Of a DNA stretch of 64,000 bases, positions 1-13,700 are shown one piece after another. The notes below the pieces were generated by a model that saw nothing but the letters and a program-made list of their open reading frames with translations, was not told the DNA's origin and did not search any database. This stretch comes from Pholiota molesta (Eukaryota; Basidiomycota; Agaricomycetes; Agaricales; Strophariaceae): positions 16,962 to 80,961 of the forward strand of contig JACGCK010000201.1 in assembly GCA_014925825.1 (NCBI GenBank), in the 5' to 3' direction. The position numbers and the translations under genes are program-made. Every line of letters starts with the position of its first letter. Position 1 is the stretch's first letter.

Positions 1-847
1 GAATAATAGCAGGAATCATCTGGAGACCCCAAGGGATTCGGAAAGAAGAAGTGCCATTGATGTAAGAGCAACCGAACTGAACGAAGTATTGCAGGAGGAT
101 ACCCCAAGTGATAGACCATTGTTGAAGAGAAACCATGCGTCCACGAATAGCAGGCGCTGTAATTTCAGACTGATAGATAGGAACGACGGCACTTGAAAGT
201 CCAACGGATAATCCTGAGATGATACGTCCGACCACGAGCATTCCTCGATTCTAGGAATGGCAGTCGATTGAGAGGAAATCATATGGGATGTAGCGGAAAG
301 TGCTTACGACCGACGCGCATTGGAGGATAGAACCGATAACCCAGATTAAGCCTGCCAAGATGATGGTCTTCTTCCTTCCAAGTCTGTCTGCCAACTGAGT
401 CACGGCGAGAGCACCGACAAGAGATCCAGCAGGCATGGCGGCAACGATAGCTCCTTGGGCAGATGGGTTGGGCTAACGTAATTATTGTCAGTTCCGCGAG
501 TAGAAAAAAGAGTCAATTGGACACACATTGCCGAAAGTAGTCAGATAGGCTTGATTCTGAAGGAGAATGGTGAGTTGATCATCGATGACGTCGAAGCTCG
601 TCAAACAACTTACGTTCAGGACACCGGACATGGACGAGATGTCCAAACCGAAAAGTCCACCTCCAATGCATGCAAACGAACCCACGACATACTTGGATAC
701 AGGTTAATTGACTTTCGTTAACCAGAGCAGCTGTTCCGACGTACAGGATTGGATGCGATTTTCGCATTATACGTTGTGAACTGAAGGAGAAGATGGGTAT
801 ATCACTATCAGACGGGCATAAAAAATACCATAAAAACTCACCACCAT
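1..847 (-). CDS. MFS sugar transporter, 5' part (runs off the left edge)
   Basis: Exons, read on the minus strand: 847-842, 780-745, 691-614, 556-527, 472-308 and 250-1, continuing beyond the window. The first exon is only six bases (Met-Val). The second encodes a short FTTYN-type leader, and the joined frame then reads through TM1 (VVGSFACIGGGLFGLD), as in fungal hexose/H+ symporters. Exon 5 holds the MFS motif A (QLADRLGRKK). Exon 6 holds GRIISGLSVGLSS and the EITAPAIRGRM loop typical of sugar porters. About 188 residues are visible of a family that is usually 500-550 long. Expected role, from the family: proton-coupled sugar uptake at the plasma membrane. The exact sugar cannot be told. 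An alternative start at 767 with a GTTAAC donor is possible but has the weaker splice site. Confidence 0.88.
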
Positions 848-3234
848 GATGACTTGCGCTACTCCCTGGCTCGAGCTTGACTGGTAGAGCAGAAGGCAAG
901 AGGTGGATATGCACACACGAAAATATTCTGAGTTTATAGTTCCTTCCCCGTGTCTGGTACCACTGATACCCCGCCTGGTAGCGATCGATTTAACCCCAAA
1001 GGGTAGAATAAGGGGTCATGAGATGACGATTGCCATACGCTGACGCTGCTACAAGGTGATGGAGAAGCTGATGTTTCTTCCGTATTCACATCAGAGCCAC
1101 CGAAAATGGACGCGGTTCATGGGAAGTTATCGGTACCGCTCCAACGTAGGTAAAATTTATGGGATCGAGTCCGATCTGAAGATCTGGGTTGCCGTTCTCA
1201 TGGGCATATGTAAGTGGGGAAGCTTGCAGAGTGGAACATTACTGTCGCTCCCGGAATACATACAGACGCGGCGAAGTTTCGGTGTATGCTCCAGGCCCTC
1301 CCTATTCTATATCCCTTCTTCTTGCGCGTTACAGGCGGACACTGGCGAGAGAGCACGAATCTTGGGCCCATGAAAGAACGGCAAAGCACTGTGAATGCGA
1401 ACTTTGTTGACTACGCGGTGGGGTGGCTAAGTTTGTCGGCTACCAAAGAAAAATCAGGTGCGCTGGACGGATGTGGGGATGGCCCCAAGCTAGGAGCTTA
1501 AAATTGGATGGCGGAGCTTGGCAGAGCGGTTGTCTCGACTCCAGACCTCTCCAGACGATGTGGACGAGTTGTCAAATGACAAATTCTGGACATGTGGTCT
1601 CCTCCGGGAACAAGCGGGCCGGCTTCCGCCAATACAATCTTCGTCGCGCTGTCCCAGAAATATCTCAGAAACAAACAAAGGTGGGATCTCTGTCCAACGA
1701 TTGCATGCATTTTTGTTGTGGTGCCATTCATAACAATTAGCTTCATTATATAGCCACCATCTTAGCAAGTCAATTAGCCACCCAGGTAATTATCCAAATG
1801 CTCGTACGCTGGCAATTATCGACCACACATTCTGTCTTGCACTCAACAGATCAGGTCAGGATTATGGATACTAACTCTTGCGTTATCGATGGTGCACCTA
1901 TGCTACGATCACACAAGAACATATCAAACGATGAACAATTTTGAACACTGCACTTGCTTCAAGACGAGGACTCAGGAACATCTCTATTTTTACAGATGGA
2001 CAAACTTGGACCACAATTTCGAGGGCTAAAATTAGCCCCAAAGAACACGCGGTGCGAAGTCAGCGGTCCCGACGTAGAGGCAGAAGGAGGCAGATACAAT
2101 GCATAGTTGTTTTGCGAGTGCAGGACGAGCTGTCTCTGAGTGATCACTGATAAGGCCGTCCGATCTTGTGGTGCGTACTTACAACCTACATAAATTAGCA
2201 CAGAATTACGCACCACAGAAACCCCTACCAGGCTGATAAACAATATCTGTCTGATAAGATTCCTTCCATCCTATACGGTTATTTAATGCCAATCTTAACA
2301 AGGTCTATTTTTCATAAGGTCTACTATCAACCGATTCATTGTGCTATCCCTCCTGAGAGAAGTGACCAGGCAAGTCCATATCGTACATTGCGTGCGTAGT
2401 GATTGGTTGGTGTAGAGTAATCGAAGGGTAGGTTCTGATATGGAATATATAGCCGCCTATGAAATGAGTGGCATCGTTGTTAGAAAGAGTGATGTAACAG
2501 TATTATCTTCTGCTGGCATCTGCCATCTACAGAGGTGTTCACGGGAGTTGATATTCTCCATATACTTCTCTATGAACGGAGCTTTAGTTTTTCTCTAAAT
2601 TGATGGGTACATAGCCAAAGCAATTCACCTGTCAATACCTAATTTCACCATGCGGTAGTGGTGTGCATTATAATAGAATTATTCTCCTCCGATTCTTGAC
2701 ATACATAGCTTTTATGAAACGACCTGGGAACGAAATCCTCGGTGATGAAATTTTGCTCAAGATAGCCAGAGGTAGGTGGGACCCTTTGGGACTTCTGAAG
2801 GATCAATTCAATCAAATCGCATATATTTGGAAAACTTCTTTCCCAAATAAGCGCTTGTTTATTTACGGACGGAAAACCCAAAACCCAATGCATGCCTCCT
2901 GTGTTCCAAAGCATGCAACCTAAAGACCTAATGAGTGACTTTGTGTCTGCCTTCCCAGCCATTACACCGTTTGGACTGATGGTAGATGTGTCTTAGATCG
3001 CATAGGCAGAGGACCTTGGTAACAGGCGCTTAGATTGAAATGTGTGTACTTATCGCGGTCGAAAACTACCTCCGAAAGTTGCACGCATTGTCAATGACTT
3101 TGGCTTCTGTTCTGCCTGTAGATTTTCCTGCGGAAATTAAAATTCTCTCGTCCAAACACCCAAATACGTTGAGTGTCAACATGATCACCGAGCGATAAGT
3201 GATAGTGAAAAGCTGTGAAATCAAGGCTGAGCCG
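848..3234. other. Intergenic stretch without a supported gene
   Basis: About 2.4 kb between the divergent transporter and terpene-synthase genes. Open frames are short, overlap on both strands and show no domain motif. It must hold the transporter promoter (left) and the synthase promoter (right). No repeat or RNA gene could be supported. Confidence 0.6.
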
Positions 3235-3242
3235 TATATAAA
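3235..3242 (+). promoter_or_regulatory. TATA box of the sesquiterpene synthase gene
   Basis: TATATAAA lies 79 bases upstream of the ATG at 3321, in a normal position for a fungal TATA element with a short 5' UTR. Confidence 0.55.
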
Positions 3243-3320
3243 GGTTAGGGGACATGCTCAGTATCAGCAACAGCCCTACAATCGTCCCCACTTAAAGCCT
3301 CAGCCTCACTCCAAGCAACG

Positions 3321-4607
3321 ATGTCTTCGACTACCCAGACAGAATATATGATTCCAGATCTCCTCGCCGCATGGCCGTGGGCTCGGGAAAAGAACCCCGC
3401 CTTGGATCAACAGGCTTTGGACGACGCCAATGCCTGGGTAGCTTCCCTCGATCTATTCGAGGCCCCACAACTGAAGAAATTCATGGCATGCGAATTTAGT
3501 GAGGCTTTGCATGCTTGAATTTCGAACTTGTGCATATGTCTAACTTGAATTTCTAGACCTACTAGCGTCCCTTGTTGGGCCCATTCGTGGAAAAGGTCTG
3601 CATCACATTTGGTTCGAAGCCATAATTAATTACTCATGGGACTATGTAGAACACCTGCGTATAGATTGTGATCTCATGAACTTCTATTTCGCATTCGACG
3701 AATATACAGATGTGGTCAACGAAGACGAGGCCATGAAGATTGCTTCCGACGTCATGCAAGCCTTTAGATATCAAGCATCTTCTGCGGGTAACTCCAAGAT
3801 CACCGAAATGGCGCGACAGTGCGTGATGTTCCCTTTCGTGCTCTTATTTCAAAATAACCTCATTTTCTAATTTGATTCAGGTTCTTCGAGAGGACTATTG
3901 CTCTGGTCGGCAATGACTCTGAGGGAGTGGACCACTTCATCGCAGATTTCGATGCATACGCGAAGTCCATCATACAAGAAGCCGACGATAGAGTCAACGA
4001 GCGGATCAGGAACGTGGAAGAGTATTTTATCCTTCGACGAGATACATGTGGTGGGAAGCCCAGCTTCTCGTTCTTCGGATTGGGTCTCTTCATCCCCAAG
4101 GAAGTCTTTGATCATCCCCTCATGGTATCGTTGACGGAGAGCGCAACGGATTTGATTGCAATGACCAATGTACGATTTCGAAACAACACACCCACCACTT
4201 CCTTTGAGCTTATCGTCATCGTCATCTAGGACTTGCATTCTTATGCCCTTGAGCACGCGCGCGGACTAGATGGGCACAATGTGATCACCGCGATCATGCA
4301 TGAGCATGCCATAGATCTTCAGGCAGCGCTGTTTTGGCTTTCTGGTTATGCCAGCAAGACGATCTCTAAATTCCTAACCGATCGCAAGGGTCTTCCGTCC
4401 TGGGGCGAGAAAGTCGACATCGCAGTCAACGAGTACATCAACAGGATGGGACGATGCGTCCGAGGGTATGATGCATGGAGCTACGAGACGCGCAGATACT
4501 ATGGAGGTAATGGCTTAGAGGTGCAGAAGACACGTAGGATTACCTTGAAGCCCCGTGAAATTGGCTACATTACTAGAGAGCAACTCGAGATAGGCTCCGC
4601 TGCATAA
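3321..4607 (+). CDS. Sesquiterpene synthase (class I terpene cyclase)
   Basis: Five exons: 3321-3498, 3557-3595, 3650-3818, 3881-4169 and 4230-4607, joining to 350 aa, the usual size for basidiomycete sesquiterpene synthases. The aspartate-rich metal site DEYTD is at about residues 89-93. The NSE triad (N225-D-L-H-S229-Y-A-L-E233) spans the exon 4/5 junction. The RY pair that senses pyrophosphate is at about 314-315. By family, the enzyme ionises farnesyl diphosphate with three Mg2+ and cyclises it in the cytosol. All introns are 50-62 nt with GT-AG ends and all phases agree, so the gene looks intact. The product skeleton cannot be told from sequence. No P450 or other tailoring gene sits beside it; the nearest companions are the sugar transporter and a damaged second cyclase 14 kb away. 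Confidence 0.92.
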
Positions 4608-5796
4608 AATTAGAATAATTCAACGATAGACTTGTAGCGCTTAGCTATTATCTTAGCCCGGGTTTTACAAAGGTTTTAGGGACTAATTACAATCGCAAAT
4701 CGATTTTCATTGTTAATTTGTTAATTTAAGCGCTCAGCGATAAACATCGAACGCACATTTCGCTGGAACTGTTCATGACCGGGACCAGCCGGCGTGGCCG
4801 GGTGAGCAGGAGCCGGTCCCGAACAAAGTGAACGTGGCAAACACATTTCAAGTTGTTGAACGCTGAGCGCGAGCCTTTCGAGTAACCTTCAGAGAACCTT
4901 TGCCGACCTGGTTCAAGGCTATAGATCTGTCTTGCGGCTTTTCTCATCTGAACCTACGACGACCACAACGACTTCACTAACAACATATATTTACCACCTA
5001 CAGCAACTTCACAACCTTGGCCTCTCGCTGACTTGCAATTTCAGCACCATTTTGCTTCCACCACGATCCAGTTTTCAAAGCCTCCCTCTCTCAGAACGGA
5101 CGAAGAAAAAGGGAAACCTCTCTGGCCTTATATGGCCTTGGCTCTTGACGAAGAGCCTGGAATATTTCTACTGACGAGCATAATGACCCAGCACATAACC
5201 AGGAGCTTGGTTCTAACCGTCATTCTGGCTTTCAGTCTCCTTCTAAATCCCTTTCTGGAGGCTGGATCTAATTCCAGTGCTCATATCTCTTCCGCCGTTT
5301 ACTTTCGGAATGCGCAGCAATCTATTGTTCCTTTTCTTCCATCCTACGCTTATGTCCGAGCTACCTTCACACATTATGTTCTTGTGTGGCGTACTGGTAC
5401 GATCGCCGATAATATTTCTCTTTGAGATCTACCTCGAGCTGCGCATGGCATCGGCGTATTCTTGACTGGGTTGATGACACGTTTGCTGAGAAGGTTTTGA
5501 TCCTTTTATTTCGGAGAACGTTAAGTACCTACTGCTGGCCTGCCAATTATTCCATTTTTAGATCCTATGGAAGCAACAACTGGCATACGAGCGAGAGCCG
5601 CGAACTCTGCTTCAGAGACCAATTTCAATCCTATACGCAAGCTCGTTGTGGGCCCCAAGTGGGCCCTAGTGCAGACCGAAATATTCGCTGAGTGTGAAAT
5701 ATTTGTAAGTCCGCATGTTTACCCGAATCAATCCCTACTCCTCTCTCTTAGCTTGCTCTTAGCCTTTTCCTGGCCTTTTCTCTCTGTTGACCGATA
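4608..5796. other. Intergenic stretch between terpene synthase and MYND gene
   Basis: Pyrimidine-rich sequence with short open frames, for example around 5033-5425, that have no recognisable domain. It probably holds the promoter and 5' leader of the downstream MYND gene. I see no repeat or RNA gene. Confidence 0.5.
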
Positions 5797-7054
5797 ATGT
5801 CTATTTCTCCGCACAAATACCTTTCCAAAGCCTTGATTTCTGATTCTGATCTTGAATGCGATGAGTTCTCAGAGCAATTTGTGGAAAAAATCCGCAACAC
5901 ATTGTTCGATGGCCATCAAGACCCCGATGAACCGCAAGCGGTCCAGCAATGGTTCAAAGCCGTCACGCAGGGTCCAAACGCCATTCGAAGCATGAGTAGG
6001 AACGATCGAATGAACAGCCGCCTCATATCCTGGAAGACGGGCAAGAAGTTCCTCGCTGAGAACCTCTTTTTCCGCACGGTCGATACGTCGCGACTCTTGC
6101 CGATGGCGCTGGCCGATTTCCGCATCCAATGGTATGCCCACAAAGAGAAATGGGCGTGGATCGATGGGCGTGAAGAGAAGAACGGACAGCCGCCCAGATT
6201 ACATTTCCAGCTCTTGACGCTGGCGGGACTCGTACGTGCTTTGCCTTTCTCTCTCTATTTCGTTGTTTTCATTGATAGGTGCACATTAGATGTTTCCGTT
6301 TCTCGTGATGCGAAATATGCATGACTACGGTGGTGGAGACATCCCTCTGATTGTGACTAATTGGCATGCAGACCAAACCGCCCGTGCACTCGACTATTGG
6401 GTGGAGATTAGCAAAGGCGGATTATCTGAAGATGAAAAACGCGAGAAATGTAGCTATCCTCTTCTCAATCTGCCATTTTACTGACCTAGTTTCTTGAAGT
6501 TCACGAAATGGATAGTTCTTGGTGCCTCCGCACCGAGCCTTGCTTCATGCAGGTCGATCTCCTTGTTCGCTCTCTGTTCTCCGATCCCGCTGTTGGATAT
6601 GTCCCGCGATTCATTGTTTTCGTATCAACCACTAAGAAAGGCAAAGCTTGTGCTCTCTTTGCTGATCCCTCTTTCCGCCCACCTCAAGAGCTTACAGCGT
6701 CGTACCCACGTGGATGCGGAGCTCGCAATTGCAAGGATCTAGACTGTGAATTCTTTGACTTCAATGCTTGTCGATCTTTAGCTGCAGGGAGCAAGATGGT
6801 GAGGAGGGATAAATTTCCGAAGGCCATTGTTCGGTGCAATGTGTGGACATGCGAAGTTGAAGAGAAGGAAGGTGCCAGCGGACCAAGCAAGTTCCAAACC
6901 TGCCAGAGGTGTGGGGAAGTCTTATACTGCTCAAAAATGCACCAGGTAAGTTATTCCACCGTGTATGTATTCAAATTTGAAAGACTCGCTCATTTAACTT
7001 CAGGAGCAAGACTGGAAATCGCATAAACGCGTATGCGAAGCGCGTCCTGCCTGA
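5797..7054 (+). CDS. MYND-type zinc-finger protein
   Basis: Four exons: 5797-6231, 6290-6449, 6500-6945 and 7004-7054, giving 363 aa. The third exon must start at 6500 (acceptor cttgaag); the earlier acceptor at 6489 would break the frame. The C-terminus holds a complete MYND finger at about residues 310-358: an early C-x4-C pair, then CQRCGEVLYCSKMHQ and a final WKSHKRVC split by the last intron. MYND fingers bind proline-rich partner proteins. The remaining 300 residues match no domain I recognise. Single-MYND proteins of this layout are numerous in mushroom genomes and mostly uncharacterised. An upstream coding exon near 5567 is conceivable but not needed. Confidence 0.85.
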
Positions 7055-7569
7055 AACTGTAAATTTCATTATTCATTTCGCGTATCAACTTGTGTTTTTT
7101 GCTTAAACGTTCATTAATCACACATATCTTGCCGTTGAGGCTGTCCCTCCTTCTCAGTGTTCTGCCACTCCAAATTAATTTGGTGGAGGTGTGCTCTCTT
7201 CCCGAGCATTCTGCGTTGTCTTCGGGGCACACAAATCCGTTCTCGGCTGCCCCAATGTCGTTGTTAAGTGGTCACAGAAGTGGGTGTTTCCGTTTTCGGC
7301 ACAGCCCATGGCCTCGAGGCCGCCTCGCCCCACTCCTCATGTTGCACATATGACTTCGGCGCCCTCGCAGCGTTTATATCCTGATCACCATATACATAGG
7401 ACCTTCGGTTCGGCGTTCGAATCCTGTTGTTCCACCCATCCGTCATACTGTTTCCATCCATTGATTCAGGAGCTGCTCCACGTTTGAGGCGCTCATTACC
7501 TTTCTCCTTCACTTGACCATTTTTCTCTTTATTAGCGCAGACCTTGCCTGCCTTCATTGATCCATATCC
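7055..7569. other. Intergenic stretch
   Basis: 515 bases between two tandem plus-strand genes. It should hold the 3' end of the MYND gene and the promoter of the next gene. Nothing else is visible. Confidence 0.5.
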
Positions 7570-9653
7570 ATGGCTGATTACCTCGACCATCGCTACTCGA
7601 GCCATGATCCTCATTCTTACTCAGGAGGACCGTATCATCCCAGTGCGGACGAGGACGTCGTGCATCGGACCATCACACGAGGCTCACATCAAAGCCAAGC
7701 GAGTGTTAGCGCCAGCACACGCTCGTGGGTGATGTCGAACCAGGCCAATCCGCCGCCGCCGCCAGTGGAGTCCAGCGTATCGACGACGTCGACCAAGCCC
7801 GTCCGTGCTTCGCGGCCGCTGCCGCAGCCCGACCCACATTTTCGCCAGAGCCGAGTGCCCGTCAACTATGGGATGGTCAACTTTGGACCCGATGGAGAGG
7901 AGGCCCATGACTATACTCATGCTGAATTCGACCAGTCAAGAAACCTCCCATTTGGATATTCTAATCAAACGACAGGACGGGTTGTACCCGAACACGTCGT
8001 CTCTCCGGCCCCTTCACAACCGACGAGGGAAGGTGGGCCATCCACTGGGAATCGCTCATTTGTTGGAGGTTTCTTCAAGGGTCTCAAGCGGTTGCCGAAG
8101 GTGTTCAAGGGAGGGAATAAGGGCGAAGAGCAACGTTTGCAGCGGAAAGGCACGTTCGGAACAGACGGAACGTCGCCGACAGCTACCGCCATGACCCGAG
8201 GCAATACGCTACCCCGCTATCTCTCCAATCCTTCAATAGGTCCTTCGAATCCCCAATTCGCCCACCGGCTGAGTATGGCCGTCGCCAATGGCTCTCTTCC
8301 TCCATCTGCCACTATACCTCCTGCAGAATTTCAGATTCGGAACAACCCTGCTGGCCCACAATTCCCTCTAGTTACCGTTACACCGCCTTCCGATGGTATC
8401 GTCGAGAGGAACACGCGGACTTCTACGATGGACCCGCTGCGGAATATCCGGGACAATTGGACGATATTTTGGAGCACGAACCACATATCAACGGAAGAAC
8501 AGCCACTGTTATGATCTACGGAACGGAGTCACAAGCGCCCACGATAACGACACATACGCCAACACCACGGCCTACGACTGCACCCACTACTCGGGTATCC
8601 TATCAGACTGAGCTACCTACTCGCGCGAGTGCACAAGCCCAACCGGACTCACAGATGCATGCACCTACTCCACTCGCTCCTATGTCCCCAATGCGCACCG
8701 GTGCCTCGATGCAACGAGCTATGCAATCGCCCAGCTCTCTCCTTTCTCCGCCCACAACATCTCGGTACACGATGTCCAGCGTTGCATCGCGTTACGATCC
8801 CTCCTTCGCTTCTGATCTCGGCCCAATCGAAAAATTCTTCAAAGGATTCTATAATCTTCCTTGGATCTCCCCCGACCGTGTTACTGTCGACTATCGACCA
8901 GGTGACTCGGATAGAGCCAGAAAAAAAGTGAAGGGCGGCATCAAAAAGCCCATGGCATCGTGGTACCGTGCCATGTTGACGAGATCGCGAATGAGTCGCG
9001 ACTTGGACCTACTAAGCAGTGGGACGCGATCCCATGGGACGGGCACCGTGACAGGGAACAGTATCTCCCAGCTCGGGTCTCCAACGTCACGACGATCTGG
9101 GCGATCGTCCAACCACAGGCGGACGCATTCTGGGAAAGCGAAACATCCACGGCGGAATCGCCGGAGAGTCATCTCCGATGCAACGACCGACACGCAACAA
9201 CCACGCAGCGCCAGCCCAATTATACCCGCCCCGTATCCTTACGCTTATCCAGCTGTATACCAATACCCATATCCTTATAACGGCTACGTTCCTGTCCCAC
9301 AAACGACGCCGCGTGGGCCACGCACCCATCATCATCATCGACGCAAAGCCTCGAAACATCCCGCTGGTGGCTACAGCGGTTATCAACCTATGGCCATGCC
9401 CCCGCCGCAACCTATGCCTCCGCCTCCTGGTGCGCCAATATACTTCATAACCCCTTCACCGCCTCAAAGCCAGACGGGGCCCCCCGAGGCAGGCGCCCAG
9501 GGCGGGGCACAGAAGGCGCAATATCAGCCTCAAGGTCCTATGCAGATTTCACCCGTCATTATGCATTATGTTCCGGGTGCCTTCAACCCGAACCCTTCTA
9601 TGGTGTCTCCCCCATTAACACCCCAACGGCAAGCAGCGCAGGCTCCGTCGTAG
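7570..9653 (+). CDS. Proline/serine-rich, largely disordered protein of unknown function
   Basis: Two exons, 7570-8272 and 8335-9653, separated by a 62-nt intron (GTATGG...TTTCAG), give 673 aa. The intron is inferred because the upstream frame dies at 8514, while the other frame is protein-like on both sides of 8457 (for example EYPGQLDDILEHEPH). Most of the protein is low-complexity: Pro-rich runs, a Tyr/Pro stretch, a His-rich patch and a basic Ser/Arg block. Two short ordered-looking segments share an aromatic-basic pattern: FVGGFFKGLKRLPKVFKG at about residue 160 and FFKGFYNLPW further on. No signal peptide or membrane segment is seen. I do not recognise a family; it resembles conserved hypothetical proteins of Agaricomycetes. 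Confidence 0.75.
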
Positions 9654-10735
9654 TATGTATGTATTTAATCTCATGTATAAGTATATTTAAGTATGACGGA
9701 CTCTTGAGCGAAGTGCATTACTGACGAATTTCATGACATCCAACGCCTTGTGTTTCTATTCATGTACAAAATGTGTAGAGCGCAGATTCATGCCCAGAAA
9801 TTAAACATTGTAAACTCTATGATTCTCATTCTGGAGTATAAATAACAACACGAATAAAGAGCAGAACCACAGCTGCTACTTAGATGCAAATATGCAGGGA
9901 CCAAGGGAAGATGATGCTTGCTATGTATAAAGGATCATAGAAATACGAGACAGAAATTGCATTATTTTTTGTACGCAGCTATCAAAGGAGAAATAGTCCA
10001 TCAAAACCTATGCCAAAGGATATAAAGGGGAAAAACTGGGGTAAATGCAGAAGGAATAGAAAAAGCGAAGGTATAAAAAGAAGAAAAAAGTGGTGTATTT
10101 AATAGGAAGAATAGTCCCAATAACAAAGCAAATTTTGAGATCGAGTAAACGAGTGTGATGACGATGGAAGCCGAAGTGTCGAAAGGAATTGAAGACATGA
10201 ACACATATATACGGTGATAGTGTGAGGATCTGCAACGAGAATGAATAGAGAACCCAGAGGTTTGATTCGCGCCGTGGTTATTGTTCGGTCGGGTACGACA
10301 AATCGCGTCGGCAGCGGACGCTCGGTGCTTACAAAGCACATAAAGGAGAGGGGCAATTAAAAAAGAGCAGGTAAGCGTAAGCGACAGTATAGTCCATTGC
10401 AGCGGAGGGTGGGTATGCAAGTTGCAGCGTGGCGCCAGGTGGATGCGGGGCGAAATCGTACATGTAAGTAGTTGTGAGTAAGGATATAGAGCATGCGGCG
10501 GGATGCGGACGGTCGTTCGATGGCAGGCATAAAGACGGATGGAGGAGCGATGACGAGTAGGACGGGTTTCAAACGAGTGAGACAAGTATATCGCTGACGA
10601 GCATGACAGCCAGGAGATGCCGGCGGTGGAGGAGGAGAGATGAGGTATCGATGAAGGTTGTCAGATAAAAGCACAATGGTTCCTGTGTGGGTTATACGGA
10701 TGAAGAGTGGAGCATTCGTCCAAGGAGGTGAGTGA
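9654..10735. other. Convergent intergenic stretch
   Basis: Lies between the 3' ends of the proline-rich gene (+) and the KRE6-like gene (-). It is A+T-rich with 3'-UTR-like sequence near 9660-9850. A minus-strand open frame at 10001-10585 has no domain signal and is treated as chance. Confidence 0.5.
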
Positions 10736-13700
10736 TTAGCAGCCATCATACTATAAAACAGCACCTCATTAGTACAAATCATATACTTCTGAGAAGCATA
10801 CATACCAGGGAATTTTTTGGCTTCTGGTAGGGCCACGTCGTAATGTTAGGATCTACAAACAGCCATCAGAACAAAGCGGCGCGAAGAAGTCAACAAAGAA
10901 CTCACTTGAATACGCCTCTGGGTGCGAGTTGATGTAATTCATAGTAGGATAATTAGGCGGATCGCATCCCACATTCGTCTGACCCTTCCTCTGGTATACA
11001 CGAACATAATCAAACTTGAGCTCTGCCGGGAATATCATCGTCGTCAGATCGATTGTCTGCCAATTTTCTGTAACGAGTACCTCAGTATATCTCAAAACAT
11101 TCAACGGTGTAAAGAAAAGAAAAACGCACGCGAAATACCCAAATTCAACACAACACTCATCGGCTCCTCCGGGATCAGCCTCTGCGACACGCCCGTCCCA
11201 TTGGGTAGGGGATCGGGGCCAACGGCGCCGGCTGTGATTTTCTGCGTCTGCTGCCCATCAACCTGCCAAGTAATCACCCCCGCATTCCGATCGTTCTGAT
11301 CTGCCCAGTACTCAAAACCTTTCCGCCAAACAAAACGTCAGCCCAACCCACCAACAAAAAAGGGAGACTCGGGAGAAACGCACCCAGCGTGTGGAACACC
11401 GCGCCCGACCCCTGGAACATGTCCGCGGGGAGCTGCGTGAGCCCCGAGATGCTCTGCTGCGCCGCGCTGCCCCTGAACGAGTTCGCGCGCGTGAGCGGGT
11501 TGTTCGAGTTCGACCAGTCCCCGGTATCGTTCAGATACAGGTAGTCGTGCGTGAACGGCGCGAACTGCGCGCTCTGCGACACGACCTGCACGAGCGGGAC
11601 GTCCTTGTCCTTCTCCGTCTCGAAGATGTCGATCTCGGGCGCACCGCGGCCGCGCGTGACGGAGGGGCCGGGGTGGTCGCCGCCGGGACATGTGCATGCG
11701 CTGTAGGATGGGCCACTGTCTGTTAGTTCATGCAATGGAGCTGAGGATGGCTGATTACGCACGAGACCCGCTGGCCGCTCAGCCAGCTCAGCTCAAAGTT
11801 GTTCTTCGCGCGCGACTGGTCCGAATGGAGGGCAGCCGCAGGGCCTGATCCGTCTTTCAGTGTCTGATTAGGGAACGTGCCGACATCGCAGGAATCGTAT
11901 CTGCGCCAGGCGAACAAAATCAATGTCAGGAACGTAGCTCAAACATCTGGGGATGGATGCGCAGTGGATACGCACGTATAAGGCCACATGCCGTCCGTCG
12001 CAGCTCCGTATCCTGGCCGACCGAGGTTGCCCATCGTCCACGCTCCAGGCCACTGCGCAACGCAAAAGATGATCAGCAACCCATTACCAGCTCCATCGAC
12101 ATATGAATAAACAGATGAACGCGAGACTCACGTATCCTTGCGTCGACTGATCCGGGCCCGGGAAGGTCACCGCCACCTCGATATACCCCGTCGTGAAACA
12201 GAACTTGTTCCACGACTGCAGCATCCCCGAGCGGTACCCCAGCCCGTGGTTCTGGTCCGCCGTGAACGGCGCCGTCGACCCCGGCGTGAGCCCGGGCTGC
12301 GTCGTGTTCACCGAGTCCATGGTGATCACCAGCGAGCCGCCGCGCGTCGTCACCTGCTGCGGGTCGTACCACTCCAGGTCCTGCGTCGAGCCGTACCACA
12401 GGTCTACCGCTTCCCAGAAGGGATCGTCGCCTGCAGAAGAAAAGTCGAATCAATGAGTACGAAGATCATAACCGATCAAAAAGAAGAGCAAGAAACGAAG
12501 ACGAAGGGAATGCAGATTCATGAGAAGAAGAAGAAGAACGGGCGCCAAAGAATGCTATAACCAAAACCCGACACCAAAGGCAGAATATGCGCCATCAAAA
12601 ACAACATGGAAAACCAAAAATAGGTCTGCAGTGCAGCCCTGAAATCACCACATCCTCGACATCACATCACGCCAACGCCCATCGCCGGCCAACGCCGTCA
12701 GCTGTCAGCCAGCAATGCTCCAGTCCCTGTGCGTCAGTGCATGTGCATGCCACGCCCGCCGCACATTCAGGCATCCGATGTCAGCGCCTGCTCCCCGCAG
12801 TTTGACCAGCGCTAGCATCGGCGCCTCCGCGTGCCCCACTCTCCCACCGCACTCGGAAAAAAAAACCCCGAATAATAGCCCACCAAACCCGCACATGAAC
12901 ACCTCCCACTACCAAAAAAAAAAGCCAAAAATAGGAAACAAAAAAAGGAACACCAAGGTCGCATGCACATCACCCGCCAGGGCCCACCGCCGCCGCGAAC
13001 CGAACCAGCTCGGTCGCATGCATGCGCGCATGGCACCGTCCCACCAGACGACCGCACGCCCATCAGATACTGTCGTCGCAACCGCACACCCAGTCAATAA
13101 GACACACACGGACAGGCAGGCCATGAATGCCCGCCCCGTACCCAGCACCCAACCAAAAGCCTGCGCACCACGGATCCGCCGCATCCAGAGCAACCGCACA
13201 TTCAGGTACGCCAGCGCCCGGTATCACCAACCCCACCCACCCCAACCCCGCCATGGCGCGTCCTCGCCGGCGTGGCAAATGCAGGCATGTGCCAAGGAAG
13301 CTGACTGACTGGCACGGGCACCCCTCGCCGCCAGCACACGCGGGTGTGGCATGTGCGGGAGAACCACGGGTGCAGGAAGCGGGGGCACTTCCCCGGCCCG
13401 GGTCGGTAATGAACACACCCAAAACAGGGAAACGGGAAGGCAAAATCCAGAACCGGTGTTGGAACTTGAAAGGGCGAGAAACAGCCGGAGGAAGTAGCCG
13501 CAACCGCAGGGATACGTGGTCGGTGGGAGGAGGGAGAAGAAGAGAAGCGGTGGGAATACGCAGCGCCGGTGGTGGGTGGGAAAGACATGCGGTCCAGAAA
13601 AGAAAGAAAAAAGAAGGAAGAAACGAACGAGGGGATGGGAAAACGGGCAGAAATAGAATGAGGTCATAGAACCAGCGCAACGAGGAAAAAGAACATTCAT

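Noticed and set aside
1505..1560. tRNA-like A-box sequence (TTGGCAGAGCGGTT)
   Set aside because: No B box at the right spacing and no acceptor or anticodon stem, so not a tRNA gene.
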